Counted from the stretch's first letter, positions 40,201-47,960 are shown. The stretch: 53,130 nucleotides of DNA from Candidatus Choladousia intestinavium (GCA_018712785.1 DVGK01000117.1:1-53130), one strand, 5' to 3'. The notes: a model not told the origin generated them from the sequence alone. Numbers and translations: made by a program.

Positions 40201-41708
40201 AGTGAGAGACCTCCCTGGGAATACCAACTCTGAACCTGCGTATCCTCAGGAACCGTGTTCAAAACTTCTTCTTCCTCTGAACCAGACAGAAAGCTGCCGT
40301 CCTCCGGCTGAAATTCTTCGGTTTCCGTTTCACCCGCCTCTGCTGTTTCTGCTTCAGTCTCAGTCTCATCAGCCCCTGCCATCATTTCTGTGCCGGATTC
40401 TGTTTCGTAATCTGTCCTGGTCTCCGCTGTCGATCCGGTCTCTGTCTCCGCTGCCGGTTCACTCTCTGTCTCCGCTGTCGGTTCGGTCTCTGCTTCCGTT
40501 TCCTCTGCCTGCGTCTCCGAATTCTCTTCCGGCGCTGTTTCTGATTCGGTCTCCGAAAGCCCAAGGCCTTCCTCTCCTTCTATAAATACGATGCGCCGGT
40601 ACTCATCCGCGCTGCCGGACAGCACGGCAGTTCCGGCATAGACAGCTCCGTCCAGCCCCTGAGAGATAGTCACAGCAGCGCAGGGAGCCAGAATCGTCCC
40701 TGCTCTCTCTCCGGAAGCCGTCCAGGTAAGAGAGCCTGTATAGTCTGTAAACTCTTCTCCCTCCAGAGCGGTAAAATTATACAGCACATACCCTACCCTG
40801 GAGGAATCCTCATAAGTCACGTTCTGTCCATTATATTTCATAGAAAAACCGGAAAGGTTCAGGGACTGATCCCTGGATGCCGCCACAATATTAATCACAA
40901 TATAGCGGCTGCTTACATCCAGGACATGATCCTTATATGCCTCTTCCAGCTGGGACAAGTCCAGCTTCCCGTCTTCTCCCGCGTAAAGGTTGATGACCTG
41001 CACGCTTGTGCTGCTGCGTCCCCGTGCGATTTCCCTGGACAGCCTGCTTAAATCTGTCAAAGCCTGCCCGGCCTCATCCCCCTGAAGAAGCATATCTTTC
41101 TCCATATCTTCAGGCGCTGTGATCTGCTGCGCTACGGCCAGATACGGGAGGACTGCTTCCAGCCGTCCGGACAATCCCGCGGCTGTCAGCTTCTCCCCGT
41201 TATTTTTGCTTTCGCTGTCCTTATCCTTCTCTGTATCTGTCTCAGATTCTGTCTCCTCCCGGGACTCTTCCGTTTCCCCGGTCTCTTCTGTTTCGGATTC
41301 TTCTTCCGTCTCCGCTCCGTCCGTCTCTGCCGACGGTACCAATGTCTGACTTTCCGACTGGCCATCCTGTCCCTGAGATGCTTCCGTTCCGGGCTGAGTT
41401 TCGGAAGCCGCAGTCTCTGAATGAGATTGCGCAGGCTGAGACTCCGGCACTGAGGTGCTCTTCTGCGTCTCCGGGGCCTGAGTTTCCGGAGCTTTCGTCT
41501 CCGGAGCCTGGGTTTCCGGAGCTTTCGTCTCCGGGGCCTCTGTCTCTGTCTGCGTGTCTTCTTTCCTTTCGCTTTCTATCTTCTGGTCAGCCTCTGTCTG
41601 AACCGGCTCTGTCCCCGACTCCTCTGCCATTACAGGAAGTCCCGCCATCTGCAGGAGCATCGAAGCCGCCAGCAGCAGGGCCAACATCTTTTTCACTGCT
41701 TTTTCCAT
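37206..41708 (-). CDS. Giant wall-anchored adhesin-like protein with SpaA/Cna-B-type repeats
   Basis: A 1500-residue surface protein. It has a signal peptide (about 1-28), a Glu/Thr/Pro-rich region with APETQ/APETK repeats (to about 180), and a choice-of-anchor-A-like domain (about 185-375, with GTILAPCAAVTISQGLDGAV). A second Glu/Thr-rich stretch (about 390-490) follows, then a long series of prealbumin-like Cna-B/SpaA domains. Repeats such as FYAALFSDPELTRKCSDV and FYAALFSDRALTQKVSDV recur. The C terminus has AAQTGDPTP, a hydrophobic helix and KSRKYR, a non-LPXTG sortase-type anchor. It ends 17 nt before the protease promoter. Binding target unknown. Confidence 0.88.
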   Translation of the reverse strand: MEKAVKKMLALLLAASMLLQMAGLPVMAEESGTEPVQTEADQKIESERKEDTQTETEAPETKAPETQAPETKAPETQAPETQKSTSVPESQPAQSHSETAASETQPGTEASQGQDGQSESQTLVPSAETDGAETEEESETEETGETEESREETESETDTEKDKDSESKNNGEKLTAAGLSGRLEAVLPYLAVAQQITAPEDMEKDMLLQGDEAGQALTDLSRLSREIARGRSSTSVQVINLYAGEDGKLDLSQLEEAYKDHVLDVSSRYIVINIVAASRDQSLNLSGFSMKYNGQNVTYEDSSRVGYVLYNFTALEGEEFTDYTGSLTWTASGERAGTILAPCAAVTISQGLDGAVYAGTAVLSGSADEYRRIVFIEGEEGLGLSETESETAPEENSETQAEETEAETEPTAETESEPAAETETGSTAETRTDYETESGTEMMAGADETETEAETAEAGETETEEFQPEDGSFLSGSEEEEVLNTVPEDTQVQSWYSQGGLSLQLKLADGEDTSRSITGTVSLKAGEAILDQNGNTVYQKDQEVAPAYTFARDEAYNLGENLRYSGVYYIETTDVQENYLVPSRVYLVVNESGEVSADSTGGIWNGERTLLQIPVYRDSAAVSQVKVTLTGTDDQGTAVNLTGAFVVKDAQGNILKDGAGYPLYYINCTADGQPAVISGLAAGDYYLSQLSAQEGYETAADTMFTVEDGRTTEVAVTNERLGSQVNTLRLTARAMYGTQTLTAERSQTFYAALFSDPELTRKCSDVKTLTMEPGTAVSGEAVFSMNAAGQAQTYYLARTDAFGTPIDGQASYTWAFQNAAGEPTESVVFSGGTASEQTFVLTDTYSIYPSGEFSWEAQIHVTKQVLNREGSETPVTASFYIMLYGDQAHTQPLLAAPAELQIQESSSGETDILLKMTEAGGTVYAAETDEQGNPVVSGDKSFGYNVRFGGGTGGAVNVTAGTESSLSVINQQCTDTVVRIRVTNASGHRLSGASMVIKDSSGRVLDLNGQVLQFRSGSSDYVLTNQLSAGTYYLSQITAPSGYQASPDVEFTVSDGQTVEVVMTNQAVSSSSNGRITAYKQVYSGQHQLYAQDTSAGRYAAQGSYTFYAALFSDRALTQKVSDVQQITVSGFSGSTVFRNLEKGKTYYIAETDQYGQVLTSGSGRRITYTGSGRIHLGSGSAASGQVIIRNIYSSLPEGYRYTARLTLRKNVTDSAGASLSVSDTFYIGIYRTSNYSDTPTIVPIPLENTSSGSATRRILLAGNSDVTYYFAEVDAQGNRVSGNDTFGYEVSMDQSSLTITRGAEAEVTVTNRERSSKVTLYLTKRVFEGAQSLSVSETFYAGLFRDENFTQLYTDPIPLTLNNSSAVTLRLSLSLGTARNATIYIAEVDENGNLVRSSQEFGYDVRMMNARAAFDGETREVQTVLINSVYGTSTDDDWSSIYSMAGDGLDSSYVSENGAVTSAAQTGDPTPMGWYLALLGISGGCLAAALYYRKSRKYR

Positions 41709-41743
41709 GGAAACCTCCTCACCTTAATTCTTACCCTGCTGTA

Positions 41744-41772
41744 AGTATATTACTTCCGTTTGAATCCGTAAA
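41744..41772 (-). promoter_or_regulatory. Promoter of the adhesin gene
   Basis: Minus-strand -35 TTTACG (41767-41772) and -10 TATACT (41744-41749), spacing 17 bp. The leader is short (about 35 nt), so there is no room for a riboswitch. Confidence 0.6.
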
Positions 41773-41832
41773 TAAAAAGATTCTTAATAAATTTAAAAGG
41801 CGGGGCTGCTTTTGTTTTCTCTCGTTTATTCT

Positions 41833-42348
41833 TTATGGCGCGTCACTCCTAATCACTTTATCATACGCAAGCTTTCCGCTTCCCTGAAAAATGACAATTC
41901 CGCGCTTAGAGAATCCGTTTTTCTGCAGAATATGCTGCATTCTTTTGTTTTGAAAGTCCGTATCCACGCGAATATAATTTACGTCCTTTGAAACGCAGAG
42001 CGCCTCTATCAAAGACCAGGCAATACTGCTCATTCCGCGTCCCCTGTATTTTCTGCTGAACGCCATCCGGTGAACCACCGCGTAAGGCTGTCCGGAGCTC
42101 CATGCGCCATCGATCTGCGCATAAGCCGGTTCTCCGGAAAAATCAATGCACACATATCCTGCAATCTGCTGATCCGCTGTGAGGACATATCCTTTTTTCA
42201 TCTCAATATCCTCCAGAATTGTCTGTTCATTCGGATAGTCTTCTGTCCATTGCGTAAAACCCTGCTCTTTTTGGAATGCCTTTGCATCCTGGATCATTCC
42301 ATAACATTCCGCCGCCTCCTGTGTTTGTGCCAATTTCAGCAAATACAT
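41833..42348 (-). CDS. GNAT family N-acetyltransferase
   Basis: A 171-residue acetyl-CoA-dependent acyltransferase. The acetyl-CoA binding loop is seen as VVHRMAFSRKYRGRGMSSI (R/Q-x-x-G-x-G/A motif), followed by YIRVDTDFQNKRMQHILQK and NGFSKRGIVIF. The start follows GGAAAGAGG. It lies upstream of the adhesin gene on the same strand, but the adhesin has its own promoter. The acceptor substrate is unknown. Confidence 0.9.
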   Translation of the reverse strand: MYLLKLAQTQEAAECYGMIQDAKAFQKEQGFTQWTEDYPNEQTILEDIEMKKGYVLTADQQIAGYVCIDFSGEPAYAQIDGAWSSGQPYAVVHRMAFSRKYRGRGMSSIAWSLIEALCVSKDVNYIRVDTDFQNKRMQHILQKNGFSKRGIVIFQGSGKLAYDKVIRSDAP

Positions 42349-42447
42349 CCTCTTTCCTCCAATCCTTTCTTCCTTTTGACGTCACCGCCGCTGTGTCTTC
42401 TTCCCCCGGAAATAGCCGCTGTATCATAATATTACTCAAAATAATTC

Positions 42448-43089
42448 CTAATGCTTTTCCTTTGCTTTTCTTCTGTTCAGCATTTTTTCAAAAATATTTT
42501 TACATGACGAAAACATATAGCCGCATGTTAAGGTAATGATAATCGTCCCTATTCCAAATGTGCCATGGACTATAATCATTACAGTAAATCCAGTTAACTC
42601 AATCATCAGCCGCGCTTTTTTAATATTTCCTTTTAAAAGCTTTCCCAGTGAAAACATAAGCCCATCCACCGGCATGCGCGGGTAGTCGGCCGCCAGATAC
42701 AGCCCGGTTGACAGAGACAGGATAAGATATCCGATAATAAATACTATCAGAAGAGAGAAATACCCCTCCGCGGCCACCCATTCATCAATAATAGGATTTA
42801 CAGCATCTAATACGATTCCTTTATATAGAACCGGAAAAATGCTTTGCGCACGGATCTGTTTATCAATCCATGTTGATAACAGCCAAAACGAGAAATGAAC
42901 AATCATGGTCCACTGTCCCAGGCTGAGAGGAGTTAAGATCGCTAAACCAGCTATGGAAGCGTTCCAGGCGTCTATGCCCATTGTACTTTTTAAGCATAGC
43001 GAAACACCGACACAGGTTCCGGCCAGTCCCAGCAGATACAGAAGCGGCCGATGGATTTCATGCAGAATTATTTCGATTTTTCCTCTCAT
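42448..43089 (-). CDS. YczE/YyaS/YitT family membrane protein
   Basis: A 213-residue integral membrane protein with about five to six helices. The segment GTCVGVSLCLKSTMGIDAWN, with its small-residue helix and following Asp-Ala-Trp, is characteristic of YczE-like proteins. In Bacillus, YczE affects lipopeptide (bacillomycin/surfactin-type) production, but the molecular role is unknown. It is divergently transcribed from a LysR regulator, across a 122-bp region with LysR-type palindromes, suggesting control by that regulator. Confidence 0.8.
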   Translation of the reverse strand: MRGKIEIILHEIHRPLLYLLGLAGTCVGVSLCLKSTMGIDAWNASIAGLAILTPLSLGQWTMIVHFSFWLLSTWIDKQIRAQSIFPVLYKGIVLDAVNPIIDEWVAAEGYFSLLIVFIIGYLILSLSTGLYLAADYPRMPVDGLMFSLGKLLKGNIKKARLMIELTGFTVMIIVHGTFGIGTIIITLTCGYMFSSCKNIFEKMLNRRKAKEKH

Positions 43090-43158
43090 TTTCTCCCCTC
43101 CCCTCTTGTATTTTGTTTTCCTGGCATTTATAATAGCACCAGAAAAATATTTCGTATA

Positions 43159-43196
43159 ATTGAATGTTTTAAACTTTTAATTCAATATCTTTGAAT
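43159..43196. promoter_or_regulatory. LysR-type operator region between yczE-like and lysR genes
   Basis: Overlapping palindromes ATTGAAT-14 bp-ATTCAAT (43159-43186) and ATTCAA-5 bp-TTGAAT (about 43180-43196) lie in the divergent spacer. An extended -10 TGCTATTAT (43130-43135) for the leftward gene follows. This layout is typical of LysR-regulator binding sites. Confidence 0.55.
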
Positions 43197-43211
43197 ATTT
43201 AAGGGAATGCC

Positions 43212-44117
43212 ATGGACCTGAAATACTTATACACCTTTCGGACCATTGTGGAAGAAGGGAGCTTCAACAAGGCGGCGCAAAAACTGAATTATACGCAGTC
43301 CACCATTACTTTTCAGGTGAATCAGCTGGAACAGGAGCTTTCAACCTGCCTGTTTGAAAAAATCGGGAGGAAAATGGCGCTCACAAAAGCCGGCGAGAGT
43401 CTGATTCCATATGTGGATGAGATTCTGCAATCCGTCGACAAGCTGCACTCCTTTGAAAGCGATCTGTCAGAATATCGGGGGGACCTGCGGATCGGCATTG
43501 CGGAAACACAGTTATGCTATCGTTTCCCGATCCTCTTAAAAGAGTTTCATCAAAAAGCGCCAAACGCCCAGCTGTTTTTGCGCTCCATGAACTGCTATGA
43601 TATTCGCGACGAGCTATTGGACGGCACGCTGGACATCGGTGTCTTCTATAAAGATGTTGGAGGATTTGGCAGCAGCCTGATTACTTATGAGATTGGTGAC
43701 TTTCCCACTGGCCTGATCGCTTCGCCGGAAACCGCCATGGGTCATTCGGATTTTATAACGCCGGATCAGGCCTTGCCGTTTCCCTTTGTGATCAACGAAC
43801 CGAACTGTATTTTCCGGAAGATGTTTGAGGAATATCTGCGTCAGAAAGGGATCCGCCTCAATCACACAATTGAACTGTGGAGCATCCCGACCATCAAAAA
43901 TCTTGTGGCCAGCGGCGTCGGCATTACCTTCCTGCCGTTATTTACCGTACAAGAAGAATTAAAAGCAGGGACGCTGGCAGAAATCCGGACAGACATGGAG
44001 TATCGGACTATTACTGCCGTCTGCGGACATCACAAAAACAAGTGGATCAGCCCGCTTATGCAGCTTTTTATTAATCTTTGCAAAGAATATTCCGCATCAC
44101 CCGGACTTATCAGATAA
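43212..44117 (+). CDS. LysR family transcriptional regulator
   Basis: A 301-residue regulator with an N-terminal winged helix-turn-helix (FRTIVEEGSFNKAAQKLNYT, then QSTITFQVNQLEQELSTCLF) and a C-terminal periplasmic-binding-like effector domain (about 90-290). The ATG follows AAGGGAATGCC. It is divergent from the YczE-like gene, which it probably controls from the palindromic spacer. The effector is unknown. Confidence 0.93.
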   Translation: MDLKYLYTFRTIVEEGSFNKAAQKLNYTQSTITFQVNQLEQELSTCLFEKIGRKMALTKAGESLIPYVDEILQSVDKLHSFESDLSEYRGDLRIGIAETQLCYRFPILLKEFHQKAPNAQLFLRSMNCYDIRDELLDGTLDIGVFYKDVGGFGSSLITYEIGDFPTGLIASPETAMGHSDFITPDQALPFPFVINEPNCIFRKMFEEYLRQKGIRLNHTIELWSIPTIKNLVASGVGITFLPLFTVQEELKAGTLAEIRTDMEYRTITAVCGHHKNKWISPLMQLFINLCKEYSASPGLIR

Positions 44118-44168
44118 AAAAGCTTCCTTCCAGACAGCAGGTTTTCACTTATCTGTCCGGAAGGAAGC
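44116..44168 (-). terminator. Terminator after upp
   Basis: A stem of GCTTCCTTCC with GGAAGGAAGC (44122-44131 and 44159-44168), extended by GACAG/CTGTC, is followed on the minus strand by TTTTTT. It lies between convergent lysR and upp genes. Confidence 0.85.
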
Positions 44169-44198
44169 GTATCATCTTAAAAGCTGCCTATCCTTATT

Positions 44199-44828
44199 CT
44201 ATTTTGTACCAAAGATCCGGTCCCCGGCATCCCCAAGTCCCGGCACAATATAGCCATGTTCGTTCAGATGATCATCCAGAGCGCCGATATACAAATCCAC
44301 ATCCGGATGGGTCTTCTTCATCCTCTCTACTCCCTCCGGCGCAGCGATAATACACATAAATCTTATATTCTTCACACCCTTGTCCTTCAGCATCTGGATC
44401 GCCGCCACTGAAGAGCCTCCTGTGGCCAGCATGGGGTCTACTACAAACACTTCCCTTTCATCCGAATCCGCCGGCAGCTTGCAGTAATACTCCACCGGCT
44501 TCAGAGTCTTTGGATCCCTGTAAAGTCCGATGTGTCCCACCTTCGCGGCAGGAATCATAGCCAGCATGCCGTCCACCATGCCAAGTCCGGCTCTTAAAAT
44601 CGGCACCACCGCCAGCTTCTTTCCGCTTAACTCCTTTACAGTGGTCCCGCATATGGGTGTCTCAATCTCCACATCCTTCAGCTTCAGGTCTCGGGTGGCC
44701 TCATAGCACATGTACATGGCAATCTCGCTGATCAGCTCCCGGAAATCCTTGGAGCCCGTCTCTTTTCTCCGGAGAATCCCGATCTTGTGCTGGATTAAAG
44801 GATGATCCATTATCACTGTCTTCTGCAT
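44199..44828 (-). CDS. upp: Uracil phosphoribosyltransferase
   Basis: Makes UMP from uracil and PRPP, the salvage step that uses uracil released by the pyrimidine phosphorylase of this window. The 209-residue protein has the expected [15 protein letters not shown], the PRPP motif [18 protein letters not shown] and the C-terminal uracil site [19 protein letters not shown]. It starts 3 nt after the rpiB stop, as last gene of a tsaC-phosphatase-like-rpiB-upp operon, an order resembling the ywl-upp region in other Firmicutes. Confidence 0.97.
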   Translation of the reverse strand: MQKTVIMDHPLIQHKIGILRRKETGSKDFRELISEIAMYMCYEATRDLKLKDVEIETPICGTTVKELSGKKLAVVPILRAGLGMVDGMLAMIPAAKVGHIGLYRDPKTLKPVEYYCKLPADSDEREVFVVDPMLATGGSSVAAIQMLKDKGVKNIRFMCIIAAPEGVERMKKTHPDVDLYIGALDDHLNEHGYIVPGLGDAGDRIFGTK

Positions 44829-44831
44829 ATT

Positions 44832-45263
44832 CTACTCCTCATCAATCATCCGTATCCGCCGCGCGTGACGCTCCGCTCCAGAAAACGGGGTATTCAGGAA
44901 GGTCTCCGTAATCTTAATAGCAAGGCCCGGTCCTACGACTCTGGCTCCCATGGCCAGAATGTTGGCGTCATTGTGAAGCCTTGTAGCCTCCGCGCTGAAG
45001 CAGTCGCCGCACACTGCCGCCCGGATTCCCTTATACCGGTTGGCAGTAATGGAAATGCCGATTCCCGTGCCGCAGATCAGAATTCCCTTGTCGCAGTTTC
45101 CGGACTGGATTTCCTTTACCACCGCCCTGGCGTACACCGGATAATCCACCGGATCCTCTGAATAAGTCCCGCAGTCCTTGTACTGAATCCCTTTTTCATC
45201 CAGATACTTCATAATCTCCTGCTTCAGCCCGTAGCCTGCCTGATCACATCCCAATGCTAACAT
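44832..45263 (-). CDS. rpiB: Ribose-5-phosphate isomerase B
   Basis: Interconverts ribose-5-phosphate and ribulose-5-phosphate. The 143-residue RpiB/LacAB family protein has LALGCDQAGYGLKQEI at the N terminus, GILICGTGIGISITANR with the catalytic Cys, and the HNDANILAMGARVVGP segment. It overlaps the upstream phosphatase-like gene by 7 nt, so translation is probably coupled. It would use ribose-5-phosphate coming from nucleoside salvage. Confidence 0.96.
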   Translation of the reverse strand: MLALGCDQAGYGLKQEIMKYLDEKGIQYKDCGTYSEDPVDYPVYARAVVKEIQSGNCDKGILICGTGIGISITANRYKGIRAAVCGDCFSAEATRLHNDANILAMGARVVGPGLAIKITETFLNTPFSGAERHARRIRMIDEE

Positions 45264-45724
45264 AGTAATTCCTCCTCATTTAATTGTACAACCAGCTTTG
45301 TAATCAAAGCCTGAAGTTCCGTAAAACACTGTCCGTAATCGGCAAGAGAGCCCCCATAGGGGTTCGTCACCTCTTTTTCCACGCCGACGAACTCGTTGAG
45401 CACATGCAGTCTGCTCTCTTTCGCTTCCTCAAACTCTTTCTCCACCTTCTGCTTTAAAGCTCTGGACATAACCAGAACCAGAGTCCTGCTGTTAAAATCC
45501 TCTGCCACCAGCGGATCGCTCATATGTCCTTTCATAGTGAGTCCATTGCTTACCAGCACCGCCTCCGCTTTGGGATTAATCGGTTCAGGAAACAAAACCA
45601 CCATCCCTTTGGAAGTAATGGACAGTTCTTCCAGCAGAAACTTACTCTGCAGAATAGCCTCTGCCATAGGTCCCACGGCAGTATCGCTGTTGCTTACAAA
45701 AATAAGCCTGTCGTATCGTTTCAC
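45257..45724 (-). CDS. Low-molecular-weight phosphatase-like protein with degenerate P-loop
   Basis: A 155-residue protein with the overall fold signs of the LMW protein (Tyr/Arg) phosphatase family: start RLIFVSNSDT, then PMAEAIL, VLVMSRALKQKVEKEFEE and NPYGGSLADYGQCF with the acid-loop Asp-Tyr. The catalytic loop, normally C-x5-R-S before PMAE, reads VSNSDTAVGPMAE: the nucleophile Cys and the Arg are both absent, so it should be inactive. On DNA, shifting one base restores TGC-CGT (Cys-Arg) at 45671-45682. Position between tsaC and rpiB matches the genes for YwlE-like arginine phosphatases. Confidence 0.8.
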   Translation of the reverse strand: MKRYDRLIFVSNSDTAVGPMAEAILQSKFLLEELSITSKGMVVLFPEPINPKAEAVLVSNGLTMKGHMSDPLVAEDFNSRTLVLVMSRALKQKVEKEFEEAKESRLHVLNEFVGVEKEVTNPYGGSLADYGQCFTELQALITKLVVQLNEEELLC

Positions 45725-45736
45725 AATATCTGCTCC

Positions 45737-46783
45737 TTATGTCTTTATTATCTGGTGTCCGGCCGCTTTCAGCAGGCGGTTCATAATCGCCTGTCCCATC
45801 TGGGGCGTGTGAAATGCTTCCGAATAGATCACCTGGACATCCATCTCATCAAATTCCCGGAGAATACCAAAAAGATGTCTGGAAATGGAGAGCTCATCGC
45901 CTCTGGATCCAATCACCTTTAAAATACCGTGATGGTAAAAAGGAACGGATTCCTCTGTCACAATTACGCCTGCTCTTCTCCCCCGGCGCTCCTCCTGCTC
46001 TGCCAGGGCGTCAATCTTTTGACGCACCTCTTCCTCTGCTCCTTCCACAATATAAAGCTGTGCCTTAGGAGCATAATGACGGTATTTCATACCCGGGGCT
46101 TTGGGCCGTACAGAGGAGTGCTCGTCGATCAGAGCCTGATCCATCCTGACTTCGCCGATCACTTCCTGTATCATATTCTGGTTAATGTACCCGGGTCTCA
46201 GAATCACAGGCATCTCCTCTGTAAAATCCACAATCGTGGATTCCAGTCCGATACCTACATCTCCCCCGTCTATAATCATATCAATGATCCCGTCCATATC
46301 CTCCAGCACATGGCTGGCTTTCGTAGGGCTGGGCCTGCCGGAAGTATTCGCGCTGGGAGCCGCTATATATCCTCCCCCTGCCCGGATCAGCCCAAGAGCC
46401 ACCGGATGGTCCGGCATCCGTACGGCCACAGTATCCAGGCCGCCGGTGGTAGTCAGGGGAACAGTCTCTTTTCTTCTGAAGATCATGGTAAGCGGTCCCG
46501 GCCAGAAAGCTTCCCCCAGTCTCCGGGCTGCTTCCGGTACGTCCCGGACAATAAAGTTAAGCTTCTCCCAGTCCGCGATGTGGACGATCAATGGGTTGTC
46601 CGAAGGTCTTCCCTTCGCGGAGTATATTTTCTCGGAAGCTTCCGGATCCAGGGCGTTGGCACCCAGACCGTATACAGTCTCTGTGGGAAAGGCCACCAGG
46701 CCTCCTCTTTTAATAACCTCTCCTGCCCGCTTTATTCCTTCTTCCTGCAGTCCCTGACGCATATCTTCTATCACGGTCTTCAT
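45737..46783 (-). CDS. tsaC: Threonylcarbamoyl-AMP synthase (TsaC/Sua5 type)
   Basis: Forms threonylcarbamoyl-AMP from Thr, bicarbonate and ATP, the first step of the t6A37 modification of ANN-decoding tRNAs. The 348-residue protein is the longer Sua5 form: an N-terminal YrdC domain (to about 200) with FPTETVYGLGANAL and KGRPSDNPLIVH, then the Sua5 C-terminal domain (about 240-348) with KAPGMKYRHYAPKA marking the linker. It precedes the phosphatase-like gene by 12 nt in the same operon. Confidence 0.95.
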   Translation of the reverse strand: MKTVIEDMRQGLQEEGIKRAGEVIKRGGLVAFPTETVYGLGANALDPEASEKIYSAKGRPSDNPLIVHIADWEKLNFIVRDVPEAARRLGEAFWPGPLTMIFRRKETVPLTTTGGLDTVAVRMPDHPVALGLIRAGGGYIAAPSANTSGRPSPTKASHVLEDMDGIIDMIIDGGDVGIGLESTIVDFTEEMPVILRPGYINQNMIQEVIGEVRMDQALIDEHSSVRPKAPGMKYRHYAPKAQLYIVEGAEEEVRQKIDALAEQEERRGRRAGVIVTEESVPFYHHGILKVIGSRGDELSISRHLFGILREFDEMDVQVIYSEAFHTPQMGQAIMNRLLKAAGHQIIKT

Positions 46784-46813
46784 TTTGCCATCCTGCCTTT
46801 CCGGTATAGTATA

Positions 46814-47806
46814 TCACTTTACAGGTGTTTTTGAAACCATTTTTTGCTTTGGATTCCCCCGATGGGGTATCTGAGCAAAAACCTTTTCATTTCCTGTGCG
46901 TCCAAGAAATGTCTCCGCGAAATCAAATACTTTCTCTACATTTTCCCTGGCAAACATGGCAGCGTCCGCATGTCTGCAGCCCGGCAGAAGATCCAGTCGG
47001 CATCTTTCCCCGGCTCCTGCTTTTACTAAAGCGTCATAATATCCCTGCGACTGCTGCCACGGAACTGTGGTATCTGCCGTTCCATGCTGAAGCAGGGTGG
47101 GGCAGACTTTCTCCGTAATATGGCTGAGGGGACTGGATAATTCCAGGATCCGCCGGATTGCAGCCAGATTTTCTGTTCCGAAAAAATTCTGGTAAATCCA
47201 TTCCTCCAGAAATCTTCCGTTATGCAGATAATCAAAGCATCCGAACCACAGCGCAAGTACATCCGGCTTGGCTGAAACAGCATCAAGTCCGAACAAATCC
47301 TTATCCAGGTACCCTGTATCGCAGGATACCGCGGCCAGCGATGCCAGATGGGCTCCTGCCGAACCTCCCCACAGGACAATTTTTTCTGGATCCAGGCAGT
47401 ATTTTTCCGCATTTTTTCTCAAAAATCGCACAGCAGCCTTAATCTCCTGCACAGGCAGAGGGTAGTGGCCCTCCGGGCTTAAGGTATAGCCAAGAGAGAC
47501 ACAGGCGAATCCCCGTTCAAGACCTGCCAGAAAGGGCTCAAACTCTACAGATTTCTTCTGTCCAAAGTACCAGGCGCCCCCGTGGACTTCCATAAATACA
47601 GGCCACGGCCCCCTGCCTGAGTCTGGATAAAAAATATCCAGCTTTTCCTTTTTTGTCAGCGTTCCGTATGGAACATCCATAATCTTATTAGGATACGGGG
47701 AATCATCCATCAGAGGAATCATACTTTCTACGTCTATAACTGAGCCGCTCTGCAGTTTCTCTGCTGTCCTTTGAATATTCTTTTCTATTCTGTCTGTAAA
47801 ATCCAT
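46814..47806 (-). CDS. Alpha/beta hydrolase (acetyl-esterase/HSL-like)
   Basis: A 330-residue cytosolic esterase. Motifs are FMEVHGGAWYFGQ (oxyanion hole), VLWGGSAGAHLASL with the nucleophile Ser, TADTTVPWQQSQ (Asp region) and GCRHADAAMF (His). It belongs to the hormone-sensitive-lipase/BD-FAE-like group acting on short esters. I chose the ATG at 47804-47806 over an upstream TTG. A perfect -10 TATAAT at 47872-47877 on the minus strand, with a poor -35, may drive it. It ends 30 nt before tsaC and could be cotranscribed. Confidence 0.88.
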   Translation of the reverse strand: MDFTDRIEKNIQRTAEKLQSGSVIDVESMIPLMDDSPYPNKIMDVPYGTLTKKEKLDIFYPDSGRGPWPVFMEVHGGAWYFGQKKSVEFEPFLAGLERGFACVSLGYTLSPEGHYPLPVQEIKAAVRFLRKNAEKYCLDPEKIVLWGGSAGAHLASLAAVSCDTGYLDKDLFGLDAVSAKPDVLALWFGCFDYLHNGRFLEEWIYQNFFGTENLAAIRRILELSSPLSHITEKVCPTLLQHGTADTTVPWQQSQGYYDALVKAGAGERCRLDLLPGCRHADAAMFARENVEKVFDFAETFLGRTGNEKVFAQIPHRGNPKQKMVSKTPVK

Positions 47807-47930
47807 ATCCTGCAACCTCTCTTCCAAAAGCAAAACTTCTGTAGCTCCATTTGTTTTTAAATCTGTTTCCCATTATACCCCATTCCTGGGAATCCGGAAC
47901 CTCTAAATCATCTTTTCTTTTTTCTATCCC

Positions 47931-47960
47931 TTGTAACCTTATAACGGAATGTGCTAAAAT
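47931..47960 (+). promoter_or_regulatory. Promoter of the S1-domain gene
   Basis: Plus-strand -35 TTGTAA (47931-47936) and extended -10 TGCTAAAAT (TAAAAT at 47955-47960), spacing 18 bp. The leader of about 85 nt folds as ACGG...CCGT and CATAT...ATATG hairpins enclosed by GACGG/CCGTC, just before AAAGGAG. Confidence 0.6.

Noticed and set aside
41449-41560. Short direct repeats suggesting a CRISPR-like or VNTR array
   Set aside because: They encode the in-frame APETQ/APETK protein repeats of the adhesin stalk and have no spacers.
41709-41832. Search for a second c-di-GMP riboswitch (class II) before the adhesin, as in C. difficile
   Set aside because: The region is only about 120 nt, the promoter at 41744-41772 leaves a leader of about 35 nt, and no aptamer motif is present.
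45929-46834. A 301-codon open frame antisense to tsaC
   Set aside because: It mirrors the coding frame of tsaC, which has full family motifs; no independent evidence for the opposite strand.
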